A stretch of 64,000 nucleotides of DNA from Neurospora tetrasperma FGSC 2508 (Eukaryota > Ascomycota > Sordariomycetes > Sordariales > Sordariaceae): NCBI RefSeq assembly GCF_000213175.1, contig NW_009799100.1, positions 372,001-436,000 of the forward strand. The letters run 5' to 3'. Numbering within the stretch: position 1 is the first letter of the stretch; every line of letters starts with the position of its first letter. Of this stretch, positions 12,180 to 24,500 are shown piece after piece. The notes below the pieces were generated by a model, which had not been told where the DNA came from, made no database searches, and saw nothing but the letters and a program-made list of their open reading frames with translations. The translations under genes were made by a program, and so were the position numbers.

Positions 12180-14844
12180 GGTTGGAGGTGGCCGAGGGCG
12201 GGACAGATGGCCATTCGTCGTCGTGGTGCTTCAGCGCATCTGACGGGGGGGTGTTGTTGACTTCTTGTTGTCGAGGACAGAGGAGAGTATAAGCGGCGGA
12301 GGAGAGGGGCTTCAGTTCTTCCTCTTGAGTCGTGTAGCGTGTTATGTTGATCGAAACGGAATGGGAGCTGAATAATAAGTAGCAAAGAGGTAAGCTTCCT
12401 TTGTTCGTCTATTTCCAATATATCCGTCACCCCAGCTGCTTGGTATTAGGTGTAGGTGTAGGTGTAGGTGTCGCGTATGTGGCTAACAACAGCTCTTGGT
12501 ATTTCGTCAGGGTGCAGCAATGGATGGCTTCTTGATTCGATGTTGTCGAGTCGGGGTTCCGTTCGTCTTCTGGAACAATCAAAGATAATCTGGGGCTTGT
12601 ATAGAGATCGCCAGTTTCAGACTTGCTCGGTAGAGACGACAATGGATGCTGCCCTGGTCCCCCCGTACACTATGGTACTGTCTTTTGCGAATCTGGACTT
12701 TCACTTTTGAAAATGGACGGGATGAAGCCCGAGTCCGTGCCTAGGCGGGCTGAGTAAGGTCCCCCCGTCCCGTCCGAGTCGGCGGGCGAGCGGTTGCTAC
12801 GGTGGTCAGGTCCCTCCCTCCCCTCTGAATCTCATTCCCCAGTGTTGTCGTCCTGTTTTGGCCAATCACGATGCAATCTGGAGGCTCTAGCATGGCGACA
12901 ACTCAGCGGCGCGCGGCCTGTGACTGCTGACTTGCCGAAACAGTGGAAGTTGACAGCAAGCCTTCAATTAAAGAGTGGGTCCATCAAGACCCTGATGGCT
13001 GAGTGTCGCGAGCACGGACCATTTCTGACCCTTCCACTTGACTTCCACTTCCACTTCCATCAGGTAGAGGTACGTACCTCTTTATCTCTGTATCAATCTA
13101 TCTGCTAGCCGCTTTGCCTGCCGGAACTACGACCGTGGATACTCTTTTGACGCATGGGTCAGTAACTGGTCTATTCATTGACACCGTCGTCTTGCCGGCC
13201 GTTAGCTTTGAAGAATCCGATGATAGCCATTCAATCCCGCCTTCCATTGCAGATATGGATCCCATCTCTTTTGCCTGTCAGTTGTCTCTGGACATGTTGG
13301 GGGCCGGTGATCAATGACATATTTCACATCCATCGGAGGGAGGCCAAATTGTAACTTGTGTTTCAACTACAGGCTTGGAGTCTTGGTGGCATCAATATCT
13401 CGTGGGAAATTAAATCAATGAACCAAGTCGTGTCGCGTCTCTGTCTTTTCAGCTTCTTCAACACGATATCAGGGCAACTCGGAGACGAAGCTCTTTAGAG
13501 GTTGGGAATATGATGACAAGAGACCGTTGTTAGCTGCTTCTGGTTGCTTCATTGTACAAGTGAAAATGTCATCACCAGTCCAATTCTGTCATTGTATGCC
13601 CTTCTGCGGCATCTCTTATGAATTGGATCCCCTTGACATCACTGCAGAGTCCTCTTGGAGTTGACGGTTTCCATCGCAATCAAATCCTCCGATCGGCCCG
13701 CAGAACGTAATCCGTACCTTAGCGCGAACTGTTATGGATCCGTGCAGCTGCCAGTCCGATGTCACGGTCAGCACTTCATCTCTCTTTTGTTTATCGGAGA
13801 ATTGTTTGAGTCCGCATCTCGCTGTGGTACATTACTTAAGTTGAGGGATTCAAGTCTGCCTAGGTAATCATACATGTAAATATTCAAGTACAATATCACC
13901 ACTGCTCCAAAGCTCAGCTTGTCAATTCCAGTTTGTGAATGCAACCTCTCTTATCGGAGATACACTGCTCCCAAGTAGCTCATCTACCCCCTTTCGGCTT
14001 AGCGTCATTTACACCCCGTTGCGCGACCGGGGGGTTCTCAAAGCTTGGCCTCCTTCCTGTCTTTGGGCACCGGGCAGCTGCTAGGCCGTGCTAGCCTTGA
14101 AATGGCCTGGCCTTGGCTCGGCGGGGACCCTGCTTACGCTGGAACTGCTGGGGGGAGCTTCCCCCAACTGTTGGGAGAACAATCGCAGGGGCAGAGAGCA
14201 AGGAGCTGAGGTGAGGGGACACAAGGCGGGCAGTGAGTGGTGAGTGGTCAGTGGTCAGTGGTGAGCGAGTGTGGTTGGTGACGGTAAGTGAGAAGGGACG
14301 GGAAGTGTGATGCCACCGCCGCAGTGGAGAGAGAGGGAAAAAAAAAAAAAAAAAAAAGTTCGAGTGTCGCCGATTGAAGTCCGGCTCCGTGTCCCGCCGC
14401 TGCCCGCTGTCATCTTTCTGTTGTGCTCTCCACGAAGCCGTCATTCAGGTCGAATCTCATCTCGCGTAGTCTTCCATCTTTCCAAACCTGCACTCTTCCC
14501 GTTCTTTTTCCACTCTTTTTCCGCAACAACCTGACTCGCGCAGTCGACGACTTACACCACCCAGGCTTGGCCTTCCTGCGAATCCGCGTCCATCCATCAG
14601 ACATCCCGGCCTCCGCACAAGCCAGCTTCTCCAACCCGCGTCCCTCTGCCCCCTCCCCCGGTCGGCCTTTCCCCTCTCCAAGGTCCTGCCGCTGCCACTG
14701 CCCGCTGCTGCTGCTGAGTGCTGCTCCTCCAGCTTGGTTTGGAATCCCCACATAAACATTCCATACTAGCAAATTGAACACAACCTCCTCTCTCAAAAAA
14801 AAACACCACCACAACCACCCAACCCTCACATCACACCTCTCACC
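12180..14844. other. Long divergent spacer (SEC7 / PDH-E2)
   Basis: About 2.7 kb between two divergent genes. Holds only short frames of up to about 140 codons without protein-like composition. A run of 21 A residues lies at 14338-14358, and pyrimidine-rich leader DNA, typical of highly expressed fungal genes, precedes the E2 start. No RNA gene recognised. Confidence 0.6.
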
Positions 14845-16527
14845 ATGATCGTCCCCGTCCTCTCAAGGCAGGCTCTCCGCCATGCCAGCGTCGCCCGTGT
14901 CGCCCTACCCAGCCTCACAAGATGGTACGCCTCGTACCCCCCTCACACCGTCGTCAAGATGCCCGCCCTCTCGCCCACCATGACCGCGGGCGGTATTGGC
15001 GCATGGCAGAAGAAGCCCGGTGACAAGATCGAGCCCGGTGAGGTGCTCGTCGAGATCGAGACCGACAAGGCCCAGATGGACTTTGAGTTCCAGGAGGAGG
15101 GTGTCCTCGCCAAGATCCTCAAGGACTCGGGCGAGAAGGACGTCGCCGTTGGCAACGTAAGTACCTACATACACTACCTTTCGAGCCACGAGTCATCATA
15201 CCTGCCAAACACTCCAGCCCTACCTACTCCAACTCCATGACTCCATGCACATCTCCTCCCATCCCGACCCTCTTCCCCACTCGACCCTGAATCCACTCTT
15301 CTTCCTTTATGCCTCGTGCGCGCCTCGTGCCATGTGCCTCGTCTGTCGGGCGATATGTCATGGTGCCATTGAGCGTCTACACGCCCCTGCGTCGCCTTAG
15401 CTTGTGCGTGCCTAATGTAGACAGACGACCCATGCTGACCTTGCCTCTTCCTCCTTCTCTAGCCCATTGCCATTCTCGTCGAGGAGGGCACCGATGTCAA
15501 CGCCTTCAAGGACTTCACCCTCAAGGATGCCGGCGGCGAGACCTCCCCCGCTGTCCCCAAGGATGAGCCCAAGAACGAGAGCACCGCCAGCGCCCCGACC
15601 CCCGCTCCTACTCCCGCTCCCGAGCCCGAGAACACTAGCTTCACCGGCCGCTTCCAGACTGCCCTCGAGCGCGAGCCCAACGCTCTCCCCGCTGCCAAGA
15701 GACTCGCTCGCGAGAAGGGCATCGACCTGCGCAACGTCAAGGGCTCCGGTCCCGGTGGCAAGATCACCGAGGAGGATGTCAAGAAGGCTCTTGCTAGCGC
15801 TCCCGCTGCTGGTGCCGCCGCCGCTGCCTACACTGATATCCCCATCTCTGGCATGCGCAAGACTATTGCCGCCCGCTTGAAGGAGTCCGTCACGGAGAAC
15901 CCCCACTTCTTCGTTTCCACCAACCTCTCCGTCAGCAAGCTTCTCAAGCTCCGCCAGGCGCTCAACAGCTCTGCTGATGGCCGCTACAAGCTTTCCGTCA
16001 ACGACTTCCTCATCAAGGCCATGGGTATTGCTTCCAAGCGCGTCCCTACCGTTAACAGCTCGTGGCGCGACGGCGTCATCCGCCAGTTCGAGACTGTCGA
16101 CGTTTCCGTTGCCGTCGCCACCCCCAACGGCCTCATCACCCCCATCGTCAAGGGTGTCGAGGGCAAGGGTCTCGAGAGCATCTCGGCCGCCGTCAAGGAG
16201 CTCGCCAAGAAGGCCCGCGACGGCAAGCTCAAGCCCGAGGAGTACCAGGGTGGCAGCATCTCCATCTCCAACATGGGCATGAACCCTGCCGTCCAGAGCT
16301 TCACCGCCATCATCAACCCTCCCCAGGCCGCTATCCTTGCCGTTGGCGCCACCCAGAAGGTTGCCGTCCCTGTTGAGAACGAGGATGGCACCACCGGTGT
16401 CGCTTGGGATGAGCAGATCATTGTCACTGCCAGCTTCGACCACAAGGTTGTTGATGGTGCTGTCGGTGCCGAGTGGATCCGCGAGTTGAAGAAGGTCATT
16501 GAGAACCCTCTCGAGCTCCTCCTTTAA
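14845..16527 (+). CDS. mrp-3: Dihydrolipoyllysine acetyltransferase, E2 of pyruvate dehydrogenase (mitochondrial)
   Basis: Exons 14845..15156 and 15463..16527 with an unusually long 306-nt intron (GTAAGT, TCTCTAG) give 458 residues. Residues 1 to about 28 form an Arg-rich, acid-free mitochondrial presequence. The lipoyl domain follows, with the lipoylated Lys75 in [10 protein letters not shown]. An Ala/Pro linker leads to the E1/E3-binding domain at about 178-215 ([19 protein letters not shown]). The 2-oxoacid acetyltransferase catalytic domain carries the HKVVDG signature with His431 and Asp435. The enzyme transfers acetyl groups from E1 to CoA and forms the core of the PDH complex in the matrix. 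From memory the sequence is nearly identical to Neurospora crassa MRP-3, also 458 residues, a name kept from its first description as a mitochondrial ribosomal protein. Confidence 0.97.
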
Positions 16528-19500
16528 GCGCGAATAGCACTCTGTTTTGGATGACGTTCAGTGGAGTTACACGGATCGAGCGACTGCAAGCTAGATAGCA
16601 GTCACTTGGCCCCAAGTTCACGGCAGGCCGGCGCATGAGATTTTATAGAAATGGGCAGGCATTGGAAGGATGGAAGGATGGATGGGAGGAAGAGAGGTGA
16701 TGGAATGACATGTCAGTCAGTTGGTTGACAAAAAAGCGAGCTGAGGCTACAAAAGCTTTTGGGAGGTTCCATTCAGTGTCATGTTTGTGTTCTCTCTCAA
16801 CCACCATATGTATAATGATTCGATCCCACTTTTTATAAGCAAAAACTTGAGCATGAGGTGTGCGGGAAATACAGGAAATCTTTGTTTCTTTTTCGTTTGT
16901 TAGAGATGAGTTCAGTCCCGGCATCGTTTAGGCAACTTGAGGACTTTGGACATGGGATTTGGGATTGGCACCCCAATCTGTTTGTCCATTTAGCCATATA
17001 TCTGGTCGGAGTCGCAGTGTTTTGGCAGACTTGCTGCTCGGCTGAGGATACGGTATTTGGATATAAGCATTCGGACTGATTCTGCTTTGGCAAAGCGAGG
17101 AAAGGTCCTGACTAGGAGGCACTGCATCATAAGTGTGATGCCAGGATTGCCTCTATGACTGGAGCGAGGTGTCAGACTGTCAACTTCCAGACCGAGGGAG
17201 ATGGTACCAGTTGACTTTCTACATGGCCAAGTGGTCAGATGAGATTGTCCTTCGTCTGCTTCTTCCCTGAGAGCATGCTGGGTTGTTTTCAAGGCCGGGT
17301 AACAAAGTGGAAGAGTTCCTGCCTGCTTTGATCATCATTGCTGACACCAAGATCTCAAGCACCCATCAACTTGCCCGATTCAGGGGTTCTCGCTGTGCGG
17401 TGCTTCAACTGCTTCCGTCCTGTCTTTTTCTTTTCTTTCTCTCCATTTTCCCTCTCGCCCAGTCTTCAGTTCGTGCTGTCTGCCTTTTTCATTCCCGCTT
17501 CCTTGCAGTCGTTTCTCATTTCAGATTCTTCCACCTTCGCCCTCTCTCCTTCTTCGTATCCTCTCTATCATTTATCCACTCCTGCATTGCTCGCGTTCTC
17601 CGTTGCTGCCATGACTCGTACCTCCATCGACGGGATGTACTCTGAGAATACTTCACGGTACCTACTTGCGCCTTTCATCGCAGCACATAGATTAGCATTG
17701 CGAAAGGATAGCGGAGACTTGACGACGTTACTGTCCATCCGTCTTCTCCTACAGGTCTGATGCTACTGGAAATCATCACGATGTGTCCAATATTGACCAT
17801 CAGCAGACTAGGGATGAGAACCGGGGATTGGCATCAAAGGTGAATAGCTTGAAATGCAATGACCATATTGCTTCGTTCACTTTGGTAGACAATAGCTAGA
17901 CTTTCCTTATGTCGGGGAATTGCCACCAGCCTTGGGACAGCCAGCTCAGACTTATCAGCAACCATGACCTTCCGAACAGTCAGCGCACACACAATAACAG
18001 CCGCTCACTGTCACCAAACAGTATATCCAGCCTCATGATTTATCCCCGCTGGAGCCGGCTGGGTTTTCCATCGCTGTGATATGCCGAACCTTGCAGGACA
18101 GGCCACCCAGAGTGAAAATTCCGTCCAGCCTCCACATGATCTCAGCCAGAGCCGTTGCTTACATCAACAGAATTTGATGGACTTGTTCCCCAAGCCTGGG
18201 CAGCCCGCACATGGCCTAGATGAATCAGCCGAACCCGGGGCGGATAGTCTCCAGATGCCAATGTTCAGACAACGCGAGGATCAGAGACTGTACAAAGCAA
18301 AGGAAGAAGGGGTCGTCCAGATTTATTTGGCGAAGGCAAGGCCAACATGGCGTGTTTGCCCCGGCTTCTCTTCTTTTTGACATTCCGGCTTGGACGGCAA
18401 ACCGATGGTCGAGAGACGCCCGAAAAAGGCCCTTGAGGCAGGAACTTCAGCTGGTTGGACTTTTGAATGGCGAGGAACCATCGCGTAAGTCGGGTGAGCC
18501 AAGGTCTACATGAGTTCCCACTAGCTGGTTACCAAGCAAATGCTTTTGCGTCAGGGCTCGTAGCGGATGACGTTTTTGTTCAGCACCTGTACACGGTGTA
18601 GTTTGGGTCTTATTGCTTGATGATTTGCTCATGCTATGGTGGTGTTGAGTTATCAGGAAACTAGGTACCCGACTGCTCGATCACACCTCTACATCTATGT
18701 CGGTTTAAGTCTACTAGCCCAGCGCAGCTCAGGTCAGCTTTGTTACGTCCTGATCAGTTCCATCTGAAGCGGAATCTGGTACCAAGCCGAATATGAGAAT
18801 GGATTACAATTACAAAGCACCTACCTATGTACCGTATAATCTCGGGTAATCCGGATTCTACTAGCACAGTCGGCATCTCTGAAAGTTTCGACCGACAATC
18901 ACATGCATCGATGTTTCTCAAAGTAAGTGGCACACTCCGAATCCTGCAATTCATGTCTATCCTGGAATCCGGATTGCCCCAACCATACATCATGCAGGTG
19001 GTGATGTACCATAGTAAGTACACCACACCTACCAAATCAAACTCGTCTCGCTATTCCATTCTTCCCCGTCCTATGCCCCCGCCCACCTCCTCGCTGGCTT
19101 CTAGACTCAAGAGGCACATGGTAGGTAGGTAGGTGCATCCAGCGAGCTTCCCTTACGAACGAAATGTACAATACTTGGAGGCCTCAACTGCCACATGTAT
19201 CAATATGTGCTTACACACATACATGGCTGGCGTGCTGGCATGTCACTCACTGCAGCACAGAACGAAAACTAATGGTGAGGTGAAGCTAATTCATTATGAC
19301 ACATGGATAGGACCGACCGACCGACACAAGGAAACTAACTCGGACGTGAAACGCAGTGCAAACGCAACGCAACGAAAGCATGCGAGGTGGAAGATGCAAG
19401 ATGCAAGATGCAAGATGTAAGTTGATTCCCACGCTCCGGGCGGTCGGTTTCAATTCCATACCTCTACTTACAACTTGCAACTTTCCGCGGTAAGAAGAAC

Positions 19501-19540
19501 GAAGCAGATAGGTACCTACTATGCGTTTTGGACAAAAGCC

Positions 19541-19612
19541 GGGCCGGTCGGTTAATCGGTCGGTCGATTAATCGGTCGGTCGGTGAGTCGGTTAGTCAGT
19601 CGGCCGGGTGAA
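19541..19612 (+). repeat. CGGT/TTAATCGGTCGG simple repeat tract
   Basis: Alternating CGGTCGGT and TTAATCGGTCGG blocks over about 70 bp, degenerating at both ends. It lies in the gene-poor spacer. Confidence 0.75.
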
Positions 19613-20204
19613 GTTGAAGTTGAGGTTGAAGGTTACCTAGAGATAGGTAGTCTCTGCACACTACCTCCTACCTCTACATAGTTGTACCGTAGACTAGTAG
19701 GTAGAGGTGGCCATGGACTAGGCAGAACCGGATTTCTCCTGAAGTACCTACCTCGTCTAACGTACCTAGAAAACCTAGACACAAACTAAAGATGTTAAAC
19801 ACTCAATTAGAGTCCGTCAATTACCTATGGTAGTCACTCTGGTCCTTTCGGCGGCTGTTACCTACCTAGGAAGCAGTTATGTACTGTACCAACGTAAGAA
19901 GGTCGTCGGACATCTTTGACCTTGCAGTCATCTGTCTTGAATTCTGGGAGAGTTGTTGTCCCCGAGTAGATGTGAGTCGGTAGAGGTACCTGTAGTCTAC
20001 CGCATTGCGCAATGGCTCGGGGAATTGGGAGTCGGGGAGTCGGAGGCAGAGGGGCCGGGGCGGGCGTTCGTCTTCGTCGGTTGGTGATTAGGTAGCTAGC
20101 AAGCAAGCAAGCAAACAACTTAACCATCAAGAAAACAACCATGAAGCACTCTTGCGGCACGCAGTCTTGCCGCACGTAGTTATCATCATTATCATCGTTA
20201 TTAG

Positions 20205-20312
20205 TAGGCTGGCTGACTGACTGACTGGCTGACTAACTGATTGATTAACTGACTGACTAATTGGCTGACTGACTGACTGACTGACTGCATAGCTATCTAA
20301 CTAACTAACTAA
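20205..20312 (+). repeat. (GACT)n/(AACT)n tetranucleotide tract
   Basis: About 108 bp of GGCTGACTGACTGACT-type units mixed with AACTAACT units. Imperfect, so probably older than the CTT tract at 5.9 kb. Confidence 0.85.
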
Positions 20313-20935
20313 CTTCACCAAATAACAGCAATCACATACCTCTAGGTAGGTAGAATATATGGTCCCTAGAAAACCCAGATAGTTCCATGGCAATTGGCAC
20401 ATATAATCCACGAGGATCAAAGCGAGGGTGACGGAGTGTCTGATAAGGTCACATAACCACATGCACGTCGGTACGTCGTAAATGCCCGCAACCGGGCACG
20501 TGCCTATGTACATGCTCATTCTGTGATTGATGGGGGCCGTTTTAGATGATGCAACTAGGTAGGTAACTGGCAGTTGAACTTTTAACTCCTTCTTTCCGTC
20601 GTTTTCTGTACCTTGACGATTTCTCGATTTTTCCCGGTAGATAGGTAGATACTTTGGGTTTCCTGTCTGGGTTTGTTATTGCCTTGCGTAAGTGAGTAAT
20701 TTGGTAAGTGGGTGGGTGAGTAAGTTGATGAGTACGTGAGTGGGTGAGTGCATAGTCAAGGAACTTGGAACTCCGTCACGTCCGTCATTTCGCATGATAT
20801 TTGATGCCTAGTAGGTACCTAGGTAGGTGAATGTGCTTTTTCTTCTTCTTATGCTGCTGCCTGGTCGCTCGCTGCTTAGGTCGACTGCATCGAAGACAGG
20901 GAACGAACTGGCGCGCTGCCCGCCCCCCCCCCACC

Positions 20936-21572
20936 NNNNNNNNNNNNNNNNNNNNNNNNNNNNNNNNNNNNNNNNNNNNNNNNNNNNNNNNNNNNNNNNN
21001 NNNNNNNNNNNNNNNNNNNNNNNNNNNNNNNNNNNNNNNNNNNNNNNNNNNNNNNNNNNNNNNNNNNNNNNNNNNNNNNNNNNNNNNNNNNNNNNNNNNN
21101 NNNNNNNNNNNNNNNNNNNNNNNNNNNNNNNNNNNNNNNNNNNNNNNNNNNNNNNNNNNNNNNNNNNNNNNNNNNNNNNNNNNNNNNNNNNNNNNNNNNN
21201 NNNNNNNNNNNNNNNNNNNNNNNNNNNNNNNNNNNNNNNNNNNNNNNNNNNNNNNNNNNNNNNNNNNNNNNNNNNNNNNNNNNNNNNNNNNNNNNNNNNN
21301 NNNNNNNNNNNNNNNNNNNNNNNNNNNNNNNNNNNNNNNNNNNNNNNNNNNNNNNNNNNNNNNNNNNNNNNNNNNNNNNNNNNNNNNNNNNNNNNNNNNN
21401 NNNNNNNNNNNNNNNNNNNNNNNNNNNNNNNNNNNNNNNNNNNNNNNNNNNNNNNNNNNNNNNNNNNNNNNNNNNNNNNNNNNNNNNNNNNNNNNNNNNN
21501 NNNNNNNNNNNNNNNNNNNNNNNNNNNNNNNNNNNNNNNNNNNNNNNNNNNNNNNNNNNNNNNNNNNNNNNN
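20936..21572. other. Assembly gap (637 N)
   Basis: Run of N. The left flank ends in a C-rich run (a stretch of nine or more C then ACC). Apparent frames crossing this gap are artefacts. Confidence 0.99.
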
Positions 21573-24500
21573 GAACCGAGCGAGTTATATGTACACGGAC
21601 GGACGGACGGACGGCACATAGCCCGGTAGGTCGGTAGGTTGGTTGACCGTCATTCTTTAGGTCGACTGTCATTCCGTTCGGACATGAAAGTGGGGAAAGT
21701 TAACGTGCCTACCTCCCTACCCGGGTTGGGGTCGACTGGTACCTATGAACGCCCGGGCTGCTACGGACGAACTGGTCTGGTACGGACGGAGGCTGGCACT
21801 TACCTACGGGCCTGCCTGCCTACCTGATCCGGGTCGGCTGATACGTACGGGCTATCACGAACTACCTCGTAGAAACGACGGGACTCGATCGATGGAAATC
21901 ACATGACCGCCCGCGGCCGGACCTAAACCAAGATCCGGACGAAACCGTTGAAAAACGCCCCGGGGTCGCCGGAGAAAGGAAATAAAAAGAGTGGGGCTAC
22001 GGTAACTGAGTGGGGTGGGGGCCGCCCGCCCGCCCGCTAACGCCCGCCCACGGTTGAGGGAGGGAGTCGAGTGAGTGATCACAAATGGGATGCCCGGATG
22101 GGACTGGAGGGGAGTGAGATGAGATCTCAGCTGTTATCTCCGGTCCGGGCTGGGCGGGCTCACTCGCTCGCTCGTTGTGATTTGCGTGGTTTCAGCCGGT
22201 AAGTACGCGAGGGTGTGGCACGGGCGCGGGCACGGGCACTGGACGGGCACGGGCGTTGTTTGGTACAGGGGTTGTACCCGAGTAGGTAACTTTTAGAGAA
22301 TTCGAGAAAGGGGTGGTGGTTTTTGAGGACGAGAGGTTTTGGGTGACGGGAAGTGGAAGCTTTTGATCTTGGCGAATGGCGATAAACTGCAAGCAGTCCT
22401 GGCGAGTGACTTGAGATTGGCGAGGCCCGGGAAGGGAGTGAGTTTGTTCAGTTTGGTGTGAGGTTCGTTTCGTGGCTTCGTTGTGCCGTTGTGAATGTGG
22501 TTGATTATGATATAGCTGCTGCTCAAGCTGTGCTTCCATTTTGTTTGTGCGTTTATTACTTTTTTCTGCGTTTTCCTGATTTCCTATACATACCTATTCG
22601 CATCCATCAATCCTCTTCACAATTGTCACCATTTGTTTCTTTCACTCTCGCCTTTCTTTCACCAGGGTCGAATGTTCCTAGCGCCAAACCAGAACAAGTG
22701 GCTAGCAGTGGTCATCTGACCTTTTCAAAAAGGCAATCTTGGCTATTTCAGCCGTTCCGCCCTGCGATACTACATAGTGTAATTGTTACTTCCGGTCTGG
22801 CAACCGACCAAAGGCTAGGCTTGCGAGGGAATTGAGGATGCGGACAATATCATGCACACTCCCAGCGTTGAAGTCAATTCGCGATATCGGTAAAGGCCAA
22901 ATGCCATTGACTATCTCATGACCGACTGGGAGACCCTCGGCAATCTTCAGTTCATCACATCACCTCGGCCAGAACCCGGGGAGCTCATTTGTCTCCGTCC
23001 GTCGCCCGGATCACAAGTTTCGCAACGAACACCGTGGAATTGCCTGCCGGCTTCAAGTTCGTTGTCCTCGTTCAACAGAACAATGCGCAATGAGATCAAA
23101 GAGTTCGTTGCTCGGAAACTCCCGTCCGAACCACAACCACAACCTGTGATGTGATCTCATTCGGCTTTTACCAAGGGGGTACATACCTCTACATACACTA
23201 AGCATCTGTAGGTCGTCGGCCCTTTCGGCTTCTACGGAATCCCTCAACTCAAATCTCCTCATTCTAGTGTATGTCCGCGTGCTTGCTGCACTGCAGATGC
23301 AGATGCAATGCATGCGGAGAACCTAAAGGTAGGTAACTAATGGTTGGGGTGATGCAGTGCTTACGCTGCAGTATGTACACTAGGAATGTACTAAGTATGT
23401 ACACGTGAAATCGAAATTGGACCCTGTTTTGTTGTAGTTGTCTCTTTTTGCGCTTTTTTTTTTCTTTCACTTTTTTGCTTTGTTGCGCTGCGTTCGCCTT
23501 GTTTTTGACTGATTGATTGATTGTTTCGCACGTCTCGTTCAGGGGTCCCTTGGTAGTAGGTAGACACGACACGCATTGATGGGATGGGCTGAGGGACTTG
23601 GAGATTCTCAGTCGGACAATTCGTGTCGTGTTGTTGAGAGCGAGGCAAAAGAGCGAAGGGAAAGTGGAGACGGCAACGAGAGAAAATGAATGGAATCAAT
23701 CCGATTGAGGGGATTTGCCTGGAATACGTCCGGACGACTTTGTAAAAGAAAGGCCGAAAAAGAGGACGACACAAAAAACAGCTGAGGGGGAAAGAAAAGG
23801 TCACGTCACGTCACTCCTGCCGGGCGGCATTATTATCTGTACACTACACACCACGAACAGGCACGGACTCACTTTTGTTGTCATTCATTCCCTTCATTCT
23901 CGGAAGTCGGTCGGGTTCGTGGTGGGTTCAGGTCGTTCCCGGGCGCATCGGACGGATTTTTTGACGGGCTCTGGCGGGTGTTTTTCTTTTAGTAGGCTCA
24001 GCGGGCGGGCGGGCGGGCGGGCATATCTAGCGCCAGCTACACTACACTAGACTAGTGTACGGACGATGGCGGAGATAACGGCGACTTTGACCACCACGTG
24101 GACCAGTTTTGCTCGGAAATACGTACCTACCATTCAAACCTGAGACTGCCGGGACATTATTGGATTTGGACCAAATCGGGTAATGAGTTCGTGGTGTACG
24201 TAATGAAAGGGTCGTGATGAGGCTCTCTCAGCTCTCTTTGTTGACATTCCATCCATGTGAGATGGATGCCATCAGATTCATCATTGCGATCAACTACGAT
24301 TGCCCTGTCCCAGCAACGTTCCTTACCGGATAATGGGTACCGGAGAAAGGGAACCCGGGAAATACCTATAGAATTCTGAACAGATATCCCTCCTTGAGCG
24401 CTGAGTTGATGATGGCTGAATACCGCATCCTCTCACTCGGATCGGAGTTAGAATCCCCACGCTATTTCTAGCCAATCATCTTGTGGCGTTATCGGCGCGC

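Noticed and set aside
15412-16443. 343-codon minus frame opposite PDH-E2
   Set aside because: Typical antisense openness of a GC3-rich coding sequence; the plus strand is a clear 458-residue E2.
20785-21672. Long frames on both strands across the first N gap
   Set aside because: They are open only because N codons are not stops; the real flanking parts are short and unremarkable.
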